From CAYWMY01 sp046352935 (lineage in GTDB: Bacteria; Pseudomonadota; Gammaproteobacteria; Steroidobacterales; Steroidobacteraceae), in the NCBI GenBank assembly GCA_046352935.1, contig JAXMGR010000009.1:62001-126000 (forward strand): a stretch of DNA of 64,000 nucleotides, read 5' to 3'. Positions 54,272 through 62,924 of the stretch are shown piece after piece. A model generated the notes under the pieces. The model did no database searches. It was not told the DNA's origin and worked only from the letters and a program-made list of their open reading frames with translations. The number at the start of each line of letters is the position of its first letter. The first letter of the stretch is position 1. The position numbers were made by a program, and so were the translations under genes.

Positions 54272-55489
54272 TCAGTCCCGCGCCGCAGCGATCGCCGCGA
54301 CGCGCCGCCCGCGCAGCGCCGCGGCAATCTCCTCGCCGCGGAGTCCGGCGCGCTCGTCCTCGCCGAGCGTCGTCGCGAGCGCCGCGTCCAGCGCCCGGGC
54401 GAGGTGCGGAGCCTCGGGGTAGGAACGCGTTTCCCAGCCGAGGCGCCCGCGGAAATCCGCCTCGCAGGCGAGGAGCATCTCGCGGAAGCGATCGGGCCGT
54501 CGCAGGGCGTCGCAGTGCTCGAGCAGCTCCATGATCGTTGTCGTGCGCAGGTCGAGGGCGCGGTGCACGAGCGCGTGCCAGCGCGCGGTCAGCTCGGCCA
54601 GCTGACGGTAGTCGGTGGGCACGCGCAGCCGGTCAGCGAGTTGCCGCACGAGCCGCGCCCCGCGCTCCTCGTGCCCGATGTGCCGCGGCCAGTGCTCCCG
54701 CGGCGTCTCGCCCTTGCCGAGGTCGTGCATCATGGCCGCGAACCGCACGCGCGAGCTGTCCGAGAGCCTCGCCACCGCGCGCATCACGCGCAGCAGGTGA
54801 TCGCCCGTGTCGATCTCCGGGTGCCAGCGCTCCGGCTGCGGGACGCCGAAGAGCCGGTCGAGCTCCGGGAAGACGTGCCCGAGCGCACCGCAGGCGCGCA
54901 GCGTGGCGATGAACGCGTCGGGGCGCGGCTCGCCGAGCGCGCGTTGCGTTTCCTGCCAGACCCGCTCCGGGACGAGGGCATCGGCCTCACCCGATTCGCA
55001 GATGCGCCGCATGAGATCGAGTGTCTCCGCGGCCACTGTGAAGCCGAGGTCCGTGAACCGCGCGGCGAAGCGCGCGACCCGCAGGATGCGCACCGGGTCC
55101 TCCACGAAGGCCGGCGAGACGTGCCGCAGCACGCGGCGTTCGAGATCCGCAGTGCCGCCCCAGGGGTCGATGAGCCGGCCGTCGGCATCGCGCGCCATCG
55201 CATTGACGGTCAGGTCGCGGCGCGAGAGGTCGTCCTCGAGCGTGACCTCGGGGTCGCAGTGGATCTCGAAGCCGCGATAGCCCCGGCCGACCTTGCGCTC
55301 GGTGCGGGCGAGCGCGTGTTCCTCGCGCGTGACCGGGTGCAGGAACACGGGGAAGTCACGGCCGACGGCGATGTAGCCCGCACGGACCATCTCCCCGGGG
55401 GTCGCGCCGACCACGACCCAGTCGCGCTCGCGCGCGGGGAGCCCGAGCAGTTCGTCGCGGACGGCGCCACCCACGAGATAGACTTTCAT
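54272..55489 (-). CDS. cca: CCA-adding tRNA nucleotidyltransferase with HD domain
   Basis: About 405 residues. Class II nucleotidyltransferase: MKVYLVGGAVRDELLGLPARERDWVVVG (Gly-rich loop and Asp pair), LSRRDLTVNAMARD, GVPQPERWHPE and a C-terminal HD phosphohydrolase domain with HDLGKG. It builds or repairs the 3' CCA of tRNAs. It is needed here because the tRNA at 40944 lacks an encoded CCA. Confidence 0.95.
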   Translation of the reverse strand: MKVYLVGGAVRDELLGLPARERDWVVVGATPGEMVRAGYIAVGRDFPVFLHPVTREEHALARTERKVGRGYRGFEIHCDPEVTLEDDLSRRDLTVNAMARDADGRLIDPWGGTADLERRVLRHVSPAFVEDPVRILRVARFAARFTDLGFTVAAETLDLMRRICESGEADALVPERVWQETQRALGEPRPDAFIATLRACGALGHVFPELDRLFGVPQPERWHPEIDTGDHLLRVMRAVARLSDSSRVRFAAMMHDLGKGETPREHWPRHIGHEERGARLVRQLADRLRVPTDYRQLAELTARWHALVHRALDLRTTTIMELLEHCDALRRPDRFREMLLACEADFRGRLGWETRSYPEAPHLARALDAALATTLGEDERAGLRGEEIAAALRGRRVAAIAAARD

Positions 55490-55495
55490 GACCCG

Positions 55496-56569
55496 ATGTT
55501 AACCGATGGACACCGCAGGACCCCGCTCGCAGGCTTGCGGCCGGCGCTCGTCGCCGCGGCCGCGCTGCTGCTGTCGGGATGCTATCTGGCGCACGTCGCA
55601 GCGGGACAGATGCGGCTCTCCTCGCGCCGCACACCGATTGCGCGGGTGCTGGCGGCTCCGGACACCGGCGATGACCTGCGGGCGAGGCTCCGGTATGCGC
55701 AGCGTGCGCGCGGGTTCGCCGTGGGCACGCTCGGCCTGCCGGACAACGGCAGCTACACGAGCTATGTCGACGTCGGCCGCCGCTACGTGACCTGGAACGT
55801 GATCGCGGCGCCGGTCGACTCGGTCGAGCCGAAGCAGTGGTGCTTCCCCATAGCGGGTTGCGTGGCCTACCGCGGCTACTTCGACGAAGCCCGCGCGCGG
55901 CGCTATGCCGCGCGTCTCGCGCGGCGCGGCTACGATGTCTGGGTCGGGCCGGTCCCCGCGTATTCGACGCTCGGGCGTCTGCGGGATCCTCTCCTCAGCA
56001 CCATGCTGCGCTACCGCGAGCTGGACATCGCCGCGCTCATCTTCCACGAGCTCGCGCACCAGGTGCTCTATGTTCCCGGCGACAGCGCCTTCAACGAGGC
56101 CTTCGCCACCGCGGTCGAGTACGAGGGCGTCCGGCGCTGGCTGGCGGCGGAAGGCGGGGGCGGCGACCTCGAGTCCTTCCTCGCGGAGCGGCGCCGCAGT
56201 TTCCAGGTGGCCGACCTCGTCGCGGAAACGCGCGAGCGCCTGCGCCGCATCTATGCGCAGCGCCCGCCGCCGCAGGAGCGCGATGCCGCGCGCGCCGGGG
56301 AGTTCGCGCGGCTGCGCGCGGCCTACGACGCGCTGCGCCTTTCCTGGGGGGCGTCGCCGGGCCCGGACCTGTTCGCGGCCGACCCGACGCTCAACAACGC
56401 GCGCCTGGCCGCGTATGCGACCTACCACCAGTGTCTGCCCGGCCTGGAGCGGCGGCTCGCGGATCTCGGCCACGACCTGCCCGCGTTCTTCGCCGAGGCA
56501 CGGCGCCTCGCGCGGCTGGAGCCCGCACGGCGCCGCGCGCTGCTCTGCGAGCCCGACATCGCGCGGTGA
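55496..56569 (+). CDS. Aminopeptidase-like lipoprotein (HEXXH zinc protease, Pfam Aminopep family)
   Basis: About 357 residues from the ATG at 55496, seven bases from the divergent cca start. Lipobox LLLSGC. The conserved family segments (VAGQMRLSSRR, LNNGSYTSYVDVGR-like, WCFPIAGCVAYRGYFD) and the zinc site HELAH at residues 184-188 with the downstream NEAFATAVE are seen, as in a family annotated as putative aminopeptidase. It should be lipid-anchored in the envelope. Biological substrate unknown. Confidence 0.88.
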   Translation: MLTDGHRRTPLAGLRPALVAAAALLLSGCYLAHVAAGQMRLSSRRTPIARVLAAPDTGDDLRARLRYAQRARGFAVGTLGLPDNGSYTSYVDVGRRYVTWNVIAAPVDSVEPKQWCFPIAGCVAYRGYFDEARARRYAARLARRGYDVWVGPVPAYSTLGRLRDPLLSTMLRYRELDIAALIFHELAHQVLYVPGDSAFNEAFATAVEYEGVRRWLAAEGGGGDLESFLAERRRSFQVADLVAETRERLRRIYAQRPPPQERDAARAGEFARLRAAYDALRLSWGASPGPDLFAADPTLNNARLAAYATYHQCLPGLERRLADLGHDLPAFFAEARRLARLEPARRRALLCEPDIAR

Positions 56570-56680
56570 CCGTCCTGAAGGGGGTCTCCCGGCGCGGGTC
56601 GTGCGGCACGCGGTCGGCGCCCGGGTCCTGGACGGACACGCAGGCACGACAGCAGCCAATACCCGTAGTGTGAACAGGCC

Positions 56681-57634
56681 CTACCGCGCCGCTTGCCGCC
56701 GCCAGCGTGCGTAGCGCGTGTTGCGGTTGTGCTCACGCGTGAGGTATCCGGGTGCGATCGACTCCAGCGAGTGAGGCGCGAGCCCGAGCCTCGAAAAGCC
56801 GTTCGCGGTGCAGACGCTGTCGAGGGTCAGGGACAGGTAATTGTCCGTCGAGAACGGCTTGCCCGGCACGAAGTCCATGACCATGGCCTGCAGCCGGGCC
56901 AGCGGATCGGGGAGTCCGACGATGCCGCGGCGCAGCTGCAGCGCCGCGCGTATGAACTCCACGATCTCCCGGAACGTGAAGACCTCCGGCCCGCAGAGTT
57001 CGAAGATCTCCCCGGCAGTCGCGGGATCCGCAAGTGCGCGACGGAAAGCCGCGACCACGTCGCCGACCCAGACCGGCGCGAAGCGCGCGTCGGGCCTCGC
57101 GAGCGGCAGCACGGGCATCGTCCTGAGCAGCGCGGCGAAGCGGTTCGTGAAGGAATCGCCGGCACCGAACACGACCGAGGGCCGGAAGATCGTCCAGCGC
57201 AGCCCGCTGCCCTCGTCACGGACGAGCCGCTCCGCGGCACCCTTGCTGCGCAGATAGTGGCTGGGCCCGCGGTCCGCATCGGCGGCGAGCGAGCTCATGT
57301 GCAGCAGACGCTCGACGCCCGCCGATCGGCAGGTACCCACGGCGGCAGCGGCGAGATCCGCATGCGCCCGCTGGAAGCCGCTGCCGTCGCGGCCCGATTC
57401 GTTCAGGATGCCCACGAGGTTGACGAGGGCGTCGTGGCCTGCGAGCGCCCGGGCCAGGGAGGGCCGATGCGCCGGGTTGCACTCGACGACGCGCAGTCCG
57501 GGCAGGACACACAGATGACGCGCGCGTGCCGCACGGCGCGTCAGCACCGTCACCGCATGCCCGTCGTGGACCAGCCCGGCACACAGCGCCGATCCGATGA
57601 ATCCCGAACCGCCGAGTACGCAGATCCTGCTCAT
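56681..57634 (-). CDS. NDUFA9-like NAD(P)-binding protein (SDR_a5, complex I-type)
   Basis: About 317 residues from the ATG at 57634. Rossmann motif CVLGGSGFIGSAL, LVNLVGILNE, MSSLAAD and YLRSKGAAERLV. The PRPSVVFG segment and the C-terminal half, with LPLARPDARFAPVWVGDVV, identify the NDUFA9-type atypical SDRs linked to quinone metabolism and complex I. Ligand and role are unknown in bacteria. Confidence 0.87.
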   Translation of the reverse strand: MSRICVLGGSGFIGSALCAGLVHDGHAVTVLTRRAARARHLCVLPGLRVVECNPAHRPSLARALAGHDALVNLVGILNESGRDGSGFQRAHADLAAAAVGTCRSAGVERLLHMSSLAADADRGPSHYLRSKGAAERLVRDEGSGLRWTIFRPSVVFGAGDSFTNRFAALLRTMPVLPLARPDARFAPVWVGDVVAAFRRALADPATAGEIFELCGPEVFTFREIVEFIRAALQLRRGIVGLPDPLARLQAMVMDFVPGKPFSTDNYLSLTLDSVCTANGFSRLGLAPHSLESIAPGYLTREHNRNTRYARWRRQAAR

Positions 57635-57824
57635 CGAGGTCGCATCCCCCACCGCGAAAGAGCGGGGATTATATCGGCGGGTCGCCGCGACCCCGATCGT
57701 GGAGTCCGCAGCCGGCCTCGCAGGCTCCTGCGCCGATTCATCTTTCCCCGCATTGCGGGCGCTGGTGGACATCGGCGAAAGTCAAATTCCATCTACGCAC
57801 TGGACGTATTCTGAAGGCCGGCCC

Positions 57825-58505
57825 ATGACGGACCGCATCCCCATTCTGCTCGTCGATGACCACCCCATCGTGCGGGAGGGCCTCAATGTGCTGCTGGCCG
57901 AGCAGCCGGATTTCGAGGTCATCGGGGAGGTGTCCGATCCCGCGCAGGTCCTGCCCGCGGTCGATGCCCTGAAACCGGTCCTCGTCGTGCTGGACCTGAC
58001 GCTGGCGGGTACGGAGATCACACCAGTGCTCCGCGAGCTGCGCGAGCGGCACCCCGACCTGCGGATCCTGATCCTGTCGATGCACGACGAGCTCGTCTAT
58101 GCCGAGCGGCTGCTTGCCATGGGCGCGAACGGCTATCTGATGAAGCAGGAGCCTCCGTCGGAACTGCTGCGCGCCCTGCGCCGCGTGGTGGCCGGCGAGG
58201 TGTACGTCAGCGCGCCGGTCGCCGAGCGTATCCTGGCCCGTACCCGCCAGGTCCGGCCCGTGGGCCACGCGGGCAGCGGGGCGCTCGATGCGCTCACCGA
58301 GCGGGAGCGCGATGTCCTGCGCCTCGTCGGCGAGGGGCGCAGTACCCACGAAATCTCCCTGGCACTGGACGTCAGCCCCAAGACGGTCGACTCGCACCGC
58401 CGCAACATCCGCGAGAAGCTCGGGCTCACCAATCCGCGCGAACTCGTGCGCTACGCCGTGCGCTGGGCCAGCGAGACCGGCGCCGGCCCGCCCGTGGATT
58501 CCTGA
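57825..58505 (+). CDS. NarL/FixJ-family response regulator
   Basis: About 226 residues. Receiver domain with Asp11/Asp12 and phosphoacceptor Asp57 (VVLDLTLAG) and the Lys in LMKQE (about residue 107). A LuxR-type HTH (about 150-215) has LTERERDVLRLVGEGRSTHEISLALDVSPKTVDSHRRNIREKLG. No cognate histidine kinase is encoded next to it. It lies just upstream of the MSHA operon in the same direction and could regulate it (inference). Confidence 0.92.
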   Translation: MTDRIPILLVDDHPIVREGLNVLLAEQPDFEVIGEVSDPAQVLPAVDALKPVLVVLDLTLAGTEITPVLRELRERHPDLRILILSMHDELVYAERLLAMGANGYLMKQEPPSELLRALRRVVAGEVYVSAPVAERILARTRQVRPVGHAGSGALDALTERERDVLRLVGEGRSTHEISLALDVSPKTVDSHRRNIREKLGLTNPRELVRYAVRWASETGAGPPVDS

Positions 58506-58524
58506 GCGGCGCCGTCCGGCCCGG

Positions 58525-58569
58525 GGAATGTGACGCTGCGCACGAATCAACGAGGCGGCGCCACATTCC
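58525..58569. repeat. Inverted repeat between the response regulator and the MSHA operon
   Basis: GGAATGTG (58525-58532) and CACATTCC (58562-58569) are exact complements, and the stem can extend by CGC/GCG after one mismatch. The loop of about 20 bases lacks a T run downstream. May be an operator or an RNA structure in the 228-base gap. No clear sigma70 promoter was seen there. Confidence 0.5.
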
Positions 58570-58733
58570 GTTAAAGAAGCCCCTCTTCTCCTCCGTTACT
58601 TAATCCCGCAAGCCACCCGCGGGTCGCGGGACGTATGGCCTGCACGTCGATGAAGAGCATCGGCGTCCGTGGTCGGCGCGCCCGCGTGCCCGCCGCGGGG
58701 TGCAGCAAGTCGCCTGTCGCAAGGAGGCCATGA

Positions 58734-59666
58734 TTGTTCTCGCTCTTCAAACGGTCGGCCGCAGCGCCTGGTCGTGCGGGTGTCTTCGTGTCCGACGAGG
58801 GTGTGGCGCTCGCCGTGGTGGAACCCGGCCGCGCCGGGCGTGCCCGCCTGGCTCACTGCGAGTTCCGCGAATGCGCGCGCGATGCGGTGCCCGAATGCGT
58901 CACGCAGATGTTCGCCGACAGCGGCCTCGGCCGGACGGCGACCAGCGCGGTGCTGCCGTCGGGTGGATACCAGCTCGTGCTCGTCGAGGCGCCGGACGTG
59001 CTGCCCGCAGAGCTCAAGGCCGCCATCCGCTGGCGCGTGAAGGACATGATCGACTTCGGCATCGAGGACGCGGTCATCGACGTCTTCGAACCGCCCGCAC
59101 CGTCGCGGCGCCAGCAGCAGCGCTCGATGTACGCCATCGCCGCGAGGCGTGACGCCGTGCAGCGCACCGTCGACGTGCTGTCGCCGGTCGCAAAGGGCTT
59201 CGATGTCATCGACATCCCGGAGCTCTGCCTGCGCAACATCGCGGCGCTGCTCCCCGCGGACGAGGCCGGCCTGGCGCTCCTCCACCAGCACGGCACGACC
59301 GCCGAGCTGATCCTGACGCGTGCCGGCAAGCTCTATCTCTCGCGCCACATCGACCTGTCGCGCCACATGGGATTCGCGGACGACGGACTGCCCGACTCCG
59401 CAGCGCTGTCGCTCGAGCTGCAGCGCTCGCTCGACTACTACGAGAGCCATTTCGACCAGCCGCCGATCAACAGCCTGTTCGTCGTGCCCTGCGATCCGCG
59501 CAGCGAAGCGCTCGCCGCCGGGCTCGGTCGCGAGTCGGCGCTGCGTGTCGGCGTCGTGGACCTCAACGAGCTGTTCGAGTGCGCAACGCCCCTCGATGCC
59601 GCGCTGCAGGCGCGCTGCCTGCTCGCCGCGGGCGCCGCCCTGCGTCTCGAGAGGACGCGCCTGTGA
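58734..59666 (+). CDS. mshI: MSHA biogenesis protein MshI (PilM-like)
   Basis: About 310 residues. The TTG at 58734 follows AAGGAGG with suitable spacing. The translation begins FSLFKRS and has the PilM/actin-like organisation (GVFVSDEGVALAVVEPG, AAIRWRVKDMIDF), typical of MshI. PilM-type proteins form a cytoplasmic ring that recruits PilN. Its stop overlaps the next start as GTGA. Confidence 0.85.
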   Translation: MFSLFKRSAAAPGRAGVFVSDEGVALAVVEPGRAGRARLAHCEFRECARDAVPECVTQMFADSGLGRTATSAVLPSGGYQLVLVEAPDVLPAELKAAIRWRVKDMIDFGIEDAVIDVFEPPAPSRRQQQRSMYAIAARRDAVQRTVDVLSPVAKGFDVIDIPELCLRNIAALLPADEAGLALLHQHGTTAELILTRAGKLYLSRHIDLSRHMGFADDGLPDSAALSLELQRSLDYYESHFDQPPINSLFVVPCDPRSEALAAGLGRESALRVGVVDLNELFECATPLDAALQARCLLAAGAALRLERTRL

Positions 59667-60307
59667 TCGCGCTCGAACAGCAGGTCAACCTCTTCCAGCC
59701 GATCTTCCGTGCGGAACGCACCCTGTTCGCGACGACCTTCATCGCCGGCTTCCTCGGCGTGACGACGGCCGTGCTGGTGCTGCTGTGGACGTTCGCCTGG
59801 CGCCAGGTCGTCCGGCTCGAGCACGAGGTCGCGACCGTCGAGGCGGCGCGCCTCGAGCGCAGCAATGCGTTGCGGCGCGTCGGCGCCGGCTTCGCCAGTG
59901 ATCCGGCCTCGATCACGGCGCGCGCGAAGGAACTCGCCGCGGGAATCGAGCGCACCGAGCGCACGCTGGCTCTGATCCGTCAGGGTGCGGTGGGCTCGAC
60001 CACGGGTTTCTCGGCACGCCTGCATGCGCTCGCGCGGCCCGATGTGCCCGGACTCTGGCTGACGCGGATCGCGCTGACGGGGCGCGATGCCGCGTTCGCG
60101 GGCATGACCCGGGACGCCGCCGTGATCCCGCGCTACCTGCAGTCCCTCGCCGAGGACCCCGCCTTCGCGACGCTGCGTGTCGACAGCTTCCGGGCCGGCC
60201 GGGACCTGGACGGTGACGGTGGTATCGCCTTCGTCGCAGGCAACGGCGAGCTGTTCACCGAGGAGGAGCGCGGCAGCCAGCGCGATCGCTCCGGAGACCG
60301 GCGATGA
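59663..60307 (+). CDS. PilN-domain MSHA biogenesis protein
   Basis: About 214 residues from the GTG at 59663. Short cytoplasmic motif (VNLFQPIFR, the PilN-type peptide that binds PilM), one membrane helix (FIAGFLGVTTAVLVLLW, about 30-50) and a coiled/alpha-beta periplasmic part. In many genomes it is called MshI2 or MshJ-proximal; the exact Msh letter is not used consistently. Overlaps mshI (GTGA) and mshJ (ATGA). Confidence 0.85.
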   Translation: MIALEQQVNLFQPIFRAERTLFATTFIAGFLGVTTAVLVLLWTFAWRQVVRLEHEVATVEAARLERSNALRRVGAGFASDPASITARAKELAAGIERTERTLALIRQGAVGSTTGFSARLHALARPDVPGLWLTRIALTGRDAAFAGMTRDAAVIPRYLQSLAEDPAFATLRVDSFRAGRDLDGDGGIAFVAGNGELFTEEERGSQRDRSGDRR

Positions 60308-60960
60308 ATGCGCTGTCATCTGTGTCCGCCCTGCGGGAGCGCATCGACGCCCTGGCGCTGCGCGAACGGGTGCTCGTGCTGGCCGCCCTCCTGGTGCTCG
60401 TCGTCACGGGCTGGCAGGCACTGTTCATGGACCGGCTCGACCTGCGCCGTCGCACTGCTCAGGAGCGCCTGACGTCGCTCGCCAGCGATGCCGGCACCGC
60501 CGAGAGCGATGCGGCATCGAACAGCATGACCACGGCCCTGGAGCGCGAACACGCGCTGCGCAGGCGTCTGGACGAACTCAACGCGGAAGTCGGCGGCGCC
60601 TCGGGCGCGGTCGTCACGCCGGGACAGATGGCCGCGGTCGTGCAGGAAGTCCTGCTGCGCAAGGGCGGGCTCACGCTCGTGTCCATGCGCAACCTCGCGC
60701 CGGTCCCCGTCGTCGCGGCACCGCCCGATGCGGCACAGAAATCCGACATGCCGCCCCAGGGGCCCTGGGTTCATCCGCTCGAGATCGTCGTCGAGGGCGA
60801 CTATGCCGCCGTCACGGCCTGGCTCGACGCACTCGAGGCCCTGCCCTGGAAGTTCTACTGGCGCGCGCTGGAACTCGACGCGACCCGCTGGCCGCGCAAC
60901 CGGCTGCGCCTGGAAGTCGGGACGATGTCCTCGTCGACGACCTGGATGGGCAATACATGA
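60304..60960 (+). CDS. mshJ: MSHA biogenesis protein MshJ (PilO-like)
   Basis: About 218 residues. One membrane helix (LVLAALLVLVVTGWQALFM, about 24-42), coiled coil (about 50-95) and a small periplasmic alpha/beta domain (HPLEIVVEGDYAAVTAWLDAL), the PilO layout. Part of the alignment complex with the PilN-like protein. Overlaps both neighbours as ATGA. Confidence 0.87.
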   Translation: MNALSSVSALRERIDALALRERVLVLAALLVLVVTGWQALFMDRLDLRRRTAQERLTSLASDAGTAESDAASNSMTTALEREHALRRRLDELNAEVGGASGAVVTPGQMAAVVQEVLLRKGGLTLVSMRNLAPVPVVAAPPDAAQKSDMPPQGPWVHPLEIVVEGDYAAVTAWLDALEALPWKFYWRALELDATRWPRNRLRLEVGTMSSSTTWMGNT

Positions 60961-61334
60961 GCCGTCACGAGCGCCGGCCCCGGAAGGTATCCGCCATCGT
61001 GTGCGGCCTGATCGCACTCGCCGCCTCGGTGCCGGTCTCCCTGGCCGAGGGGCGCGATCCCACGGCCCCGCCGCGCGTCGTGGCCGCGGCCGGCGCACCC
61101 GTGCGCAAGGCCCCGCCGCCGGTGACGGTGAGCGCGCTGTTCCTCGCGCCCGAGGGCAGCCATGCCGTGGTCAACGGCGAAGTCGTCCACGCGGGCGACC
61201 TGAGGCACGGAATCGAGATCACGTCCATCGGTGCCGATGGAGTCTGCTATCGGCGCGGCGGCCGGTCTGCCTGCGTGCGGCCCGCGAGACCGGATCTCGC
61301 GGTGAAGTCTGCTGTCGAGGAGAAGAATCCATGA
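60957..61334 (+). CDS. mshK: MSHA biogenesis protein MshK (PilP-like)
   Basis: About 125 residues. Signal peptide (IVCGLIALAASVPVSLA), then the RDPTAPP motif and a short beta domain (VSALFLAPEGSHAVVNGEVVHAGD), typical of MshK/PilP-type proteins that link the inner membrane complex to the secretin. Overlaps mshJ and mshL by four bases each. Confidence 0.87.
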   Translation: MSRHERRPRKVSAIVCGLIALAASVPVSLAEGRDPTAPPRVVAAAGAPVRKAPPPVTVSALFLAPEGSHAVVNGEVVHAGDLRHGIEITSIGADGVCYRRGGRSACVRPARPDLAVKSAVEEKNP

Positions 61335-62914
61335 AATCGCTCTGGCTCGCCTGTGCGGCATGGCTGCCGTTCGCGCTGGCGGGCGCTGCCGAAGTCGCCG
61401 CCGAGAAGCGCTTCGACGTCGAAGTCGCGAACGCGCCTGCCGCGGCGTTCTTCCGCGGCCTCGCCGACGGTTCGCCCTACAATCTCGCGGTCCATCCGGA
61501 CGTGTCGGGCAACATCACGCTCAAGCTGTCGCACGTCACGGTGCCCGAGACGCTGGCCGTGGTCCGCGACACCTATGGCTACGACTTCCGGCCGATGGCC
61601 ACGGGCTTCCTCGTGCTGCCCGCGACCGTGCAGCTGCGCATGTTCCAGGTGAACTACCTCGACCTGCAGCGCAATGGTGTGTCGCGCACGCGCGTGAGCT
61701 CGGGCCAGCTGACCCAGGGACGACGCTCGTCCAACGAAGGTGGCGGCAACGACCGTGACCGTGGCGACTCCGAGGACGACGGCGGCGGCGACCGGTCGTC
61801 GGGGCGCTCCCAGGAACTCACGGGCACGAGCATCGCGACGCGTTCCCGGGCTGACTTCTGGGTCGAACTGGAGGCCGCGCTCAAGGCCATCGTGGGCAGC
61901 GGAGCGGACCGCAGCGTCGTCGTGCACCCGGCTTCGGGCGTGATCGCCGTGCGCGCGACACCGCGCGAGCTCACGGACGTCGACCGCTACCTGAAGAACG
62001 TGCAGAACACGATGACGCGCCAGGTCGTGCTCGAGGCCAAGATCGTCGAAGTGGAGCTCTCGGACGGCTTCCAGGCCGGCGTCAACTGGGCGACAGTCCT
62101 GCACAGCAACCGCAATACCTACTCGGGCGGTGTGACCGGGCCGCCGACATTCTCGGGCAGCCCGTTCGCCGACACGCCCGTGGGCACGGTGCCGCTGACG
62201 CCGGGGACGCCCCCGGGGCCGATCAGCGCACCGAGCTTCGGCGGGGCGTTCACGCTGGCGCTCGATTTCCCGGATTTCAGCGCGTTCATCGAACTGCTCG
62301 GCAGCCAGGGGCGCACGCGCGTGCTCTCCAGCCCGCGGGTGGCGACGCTGAACAACCAGAAGGCCGTCATCAAGGCGGGCTCCGACGAGTTCTTCGTCAC
62401 CGACATCTCGAGCAACACCGTGACCGGTACCGCCGCCGCGACGAACCGCGACGTCGAGCTGACGCCATTTTTCTCCGGCATCGCGCTCGATGTGACGCCG
62501 CAGATCGGCGAGGACGGCAGCGTGATCCTGCACATCCACCCGACGGTCAGCGAAGTCACCGACCAGGTCAAGGCGCTCACGGTTGCCGGTGTGACCGACC
62601 AGATCCCGCTTGCCTTCAGCGAGGTCCGGGAGTCCGACAGCATCGTCAAGGCGAAGAGCGGCCAGGTAATCGTCATCGGCGGCCTCATGCGCAACCAGCG
62701 TCACGACACCGACTACAAGACGCCGCTCCTCGGCGACATCCCGCTGCTCGGCAACCTCTTCAAGAGCCAGCGCCAGACCGAGCGCAAGACCGAGCTCGTC
62801 ATCCTGCTGAAGCCCATCGTCGTCGACAGCGACGCGCAGTGGCAGGGCCTCGTGGACGAGCCGCTGGCGCGGGCGCGCAGCCTCGACCCGAAGTCGACGG
62901 CCGGCCTGCAGTGA
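61331..62914 (+). CDS. mshL: MSHA secretin MshL
   Basis: About 527 residues with a Sec signal (LWLACAAWLPFALAGAA). STN-like N-domain (FDVEVANAPAAAFFRGLADGSPYNLAVHP), a Ser/Asp/Gly-rich linker (about 130-165), and a secretin domain (about 200-510) with QVVLEAKIVEVELSDGFQAGVNW, SSPRVATLNNQKAVIKAG and VIGGLMR near the C-terminus. Forms the outer-membrane pore for the pilus. Ends 10 bases before the mshE start. Confidence 0.93.
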   Translation: MKSLWLACAAWLPFALAGAAEVAAEKRFDVEVANAPAAAFFRGLADGSPYNLAVHPDVSGNITLKLSHVTVPETLAVVRDTYGYDFRPMATGFLVLPATVQLRMFQVNYLDLQRNGVSRTRVSSGQLTQGRRSSNEGGGNDRDRGDSEDDGGGDRSSGRSQELTGTSIATRSRADFWVELEAALKAIVGSGADRSVVVHPASGVIAVRATPRELTDVDRYLKNVQNTMTRQVVLEAKIVEVELSDGFQAGVNWATVLHSNRNTYSGGVTGPPTFSGSPFADTPVGTVPLTPGTPPGPISAPSFGGAFTLALDFPDFSAFIELLGSQGRTRVLSSPRVATLNNQKAVIKAGSDEFFVTDISSNTVTGTAAATNRDVELTPFFSGIALDVTPQIGEDGSVILHIHPTVSEVTDQVKALTVAGVTDQIPLAFSEVRESDSIVKAKSGQVIVIGGLMRNQRHDTDYKTPLLGDIPLLGNLFKSQRQTERKTELVILLKPIVVDSDAQWQGLVDEPLARARSLDPKSTAGLQ

Positions 62915-62924
62915 GGCGCACCCC

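Noticed and set aside
54404..55495. Upstream in-frame extension of the aminopeptidase lipoprotein
   Set aside because: The extension would be antisense to cca, and the ATG at 55496 gives a proper lipoprotein signal.
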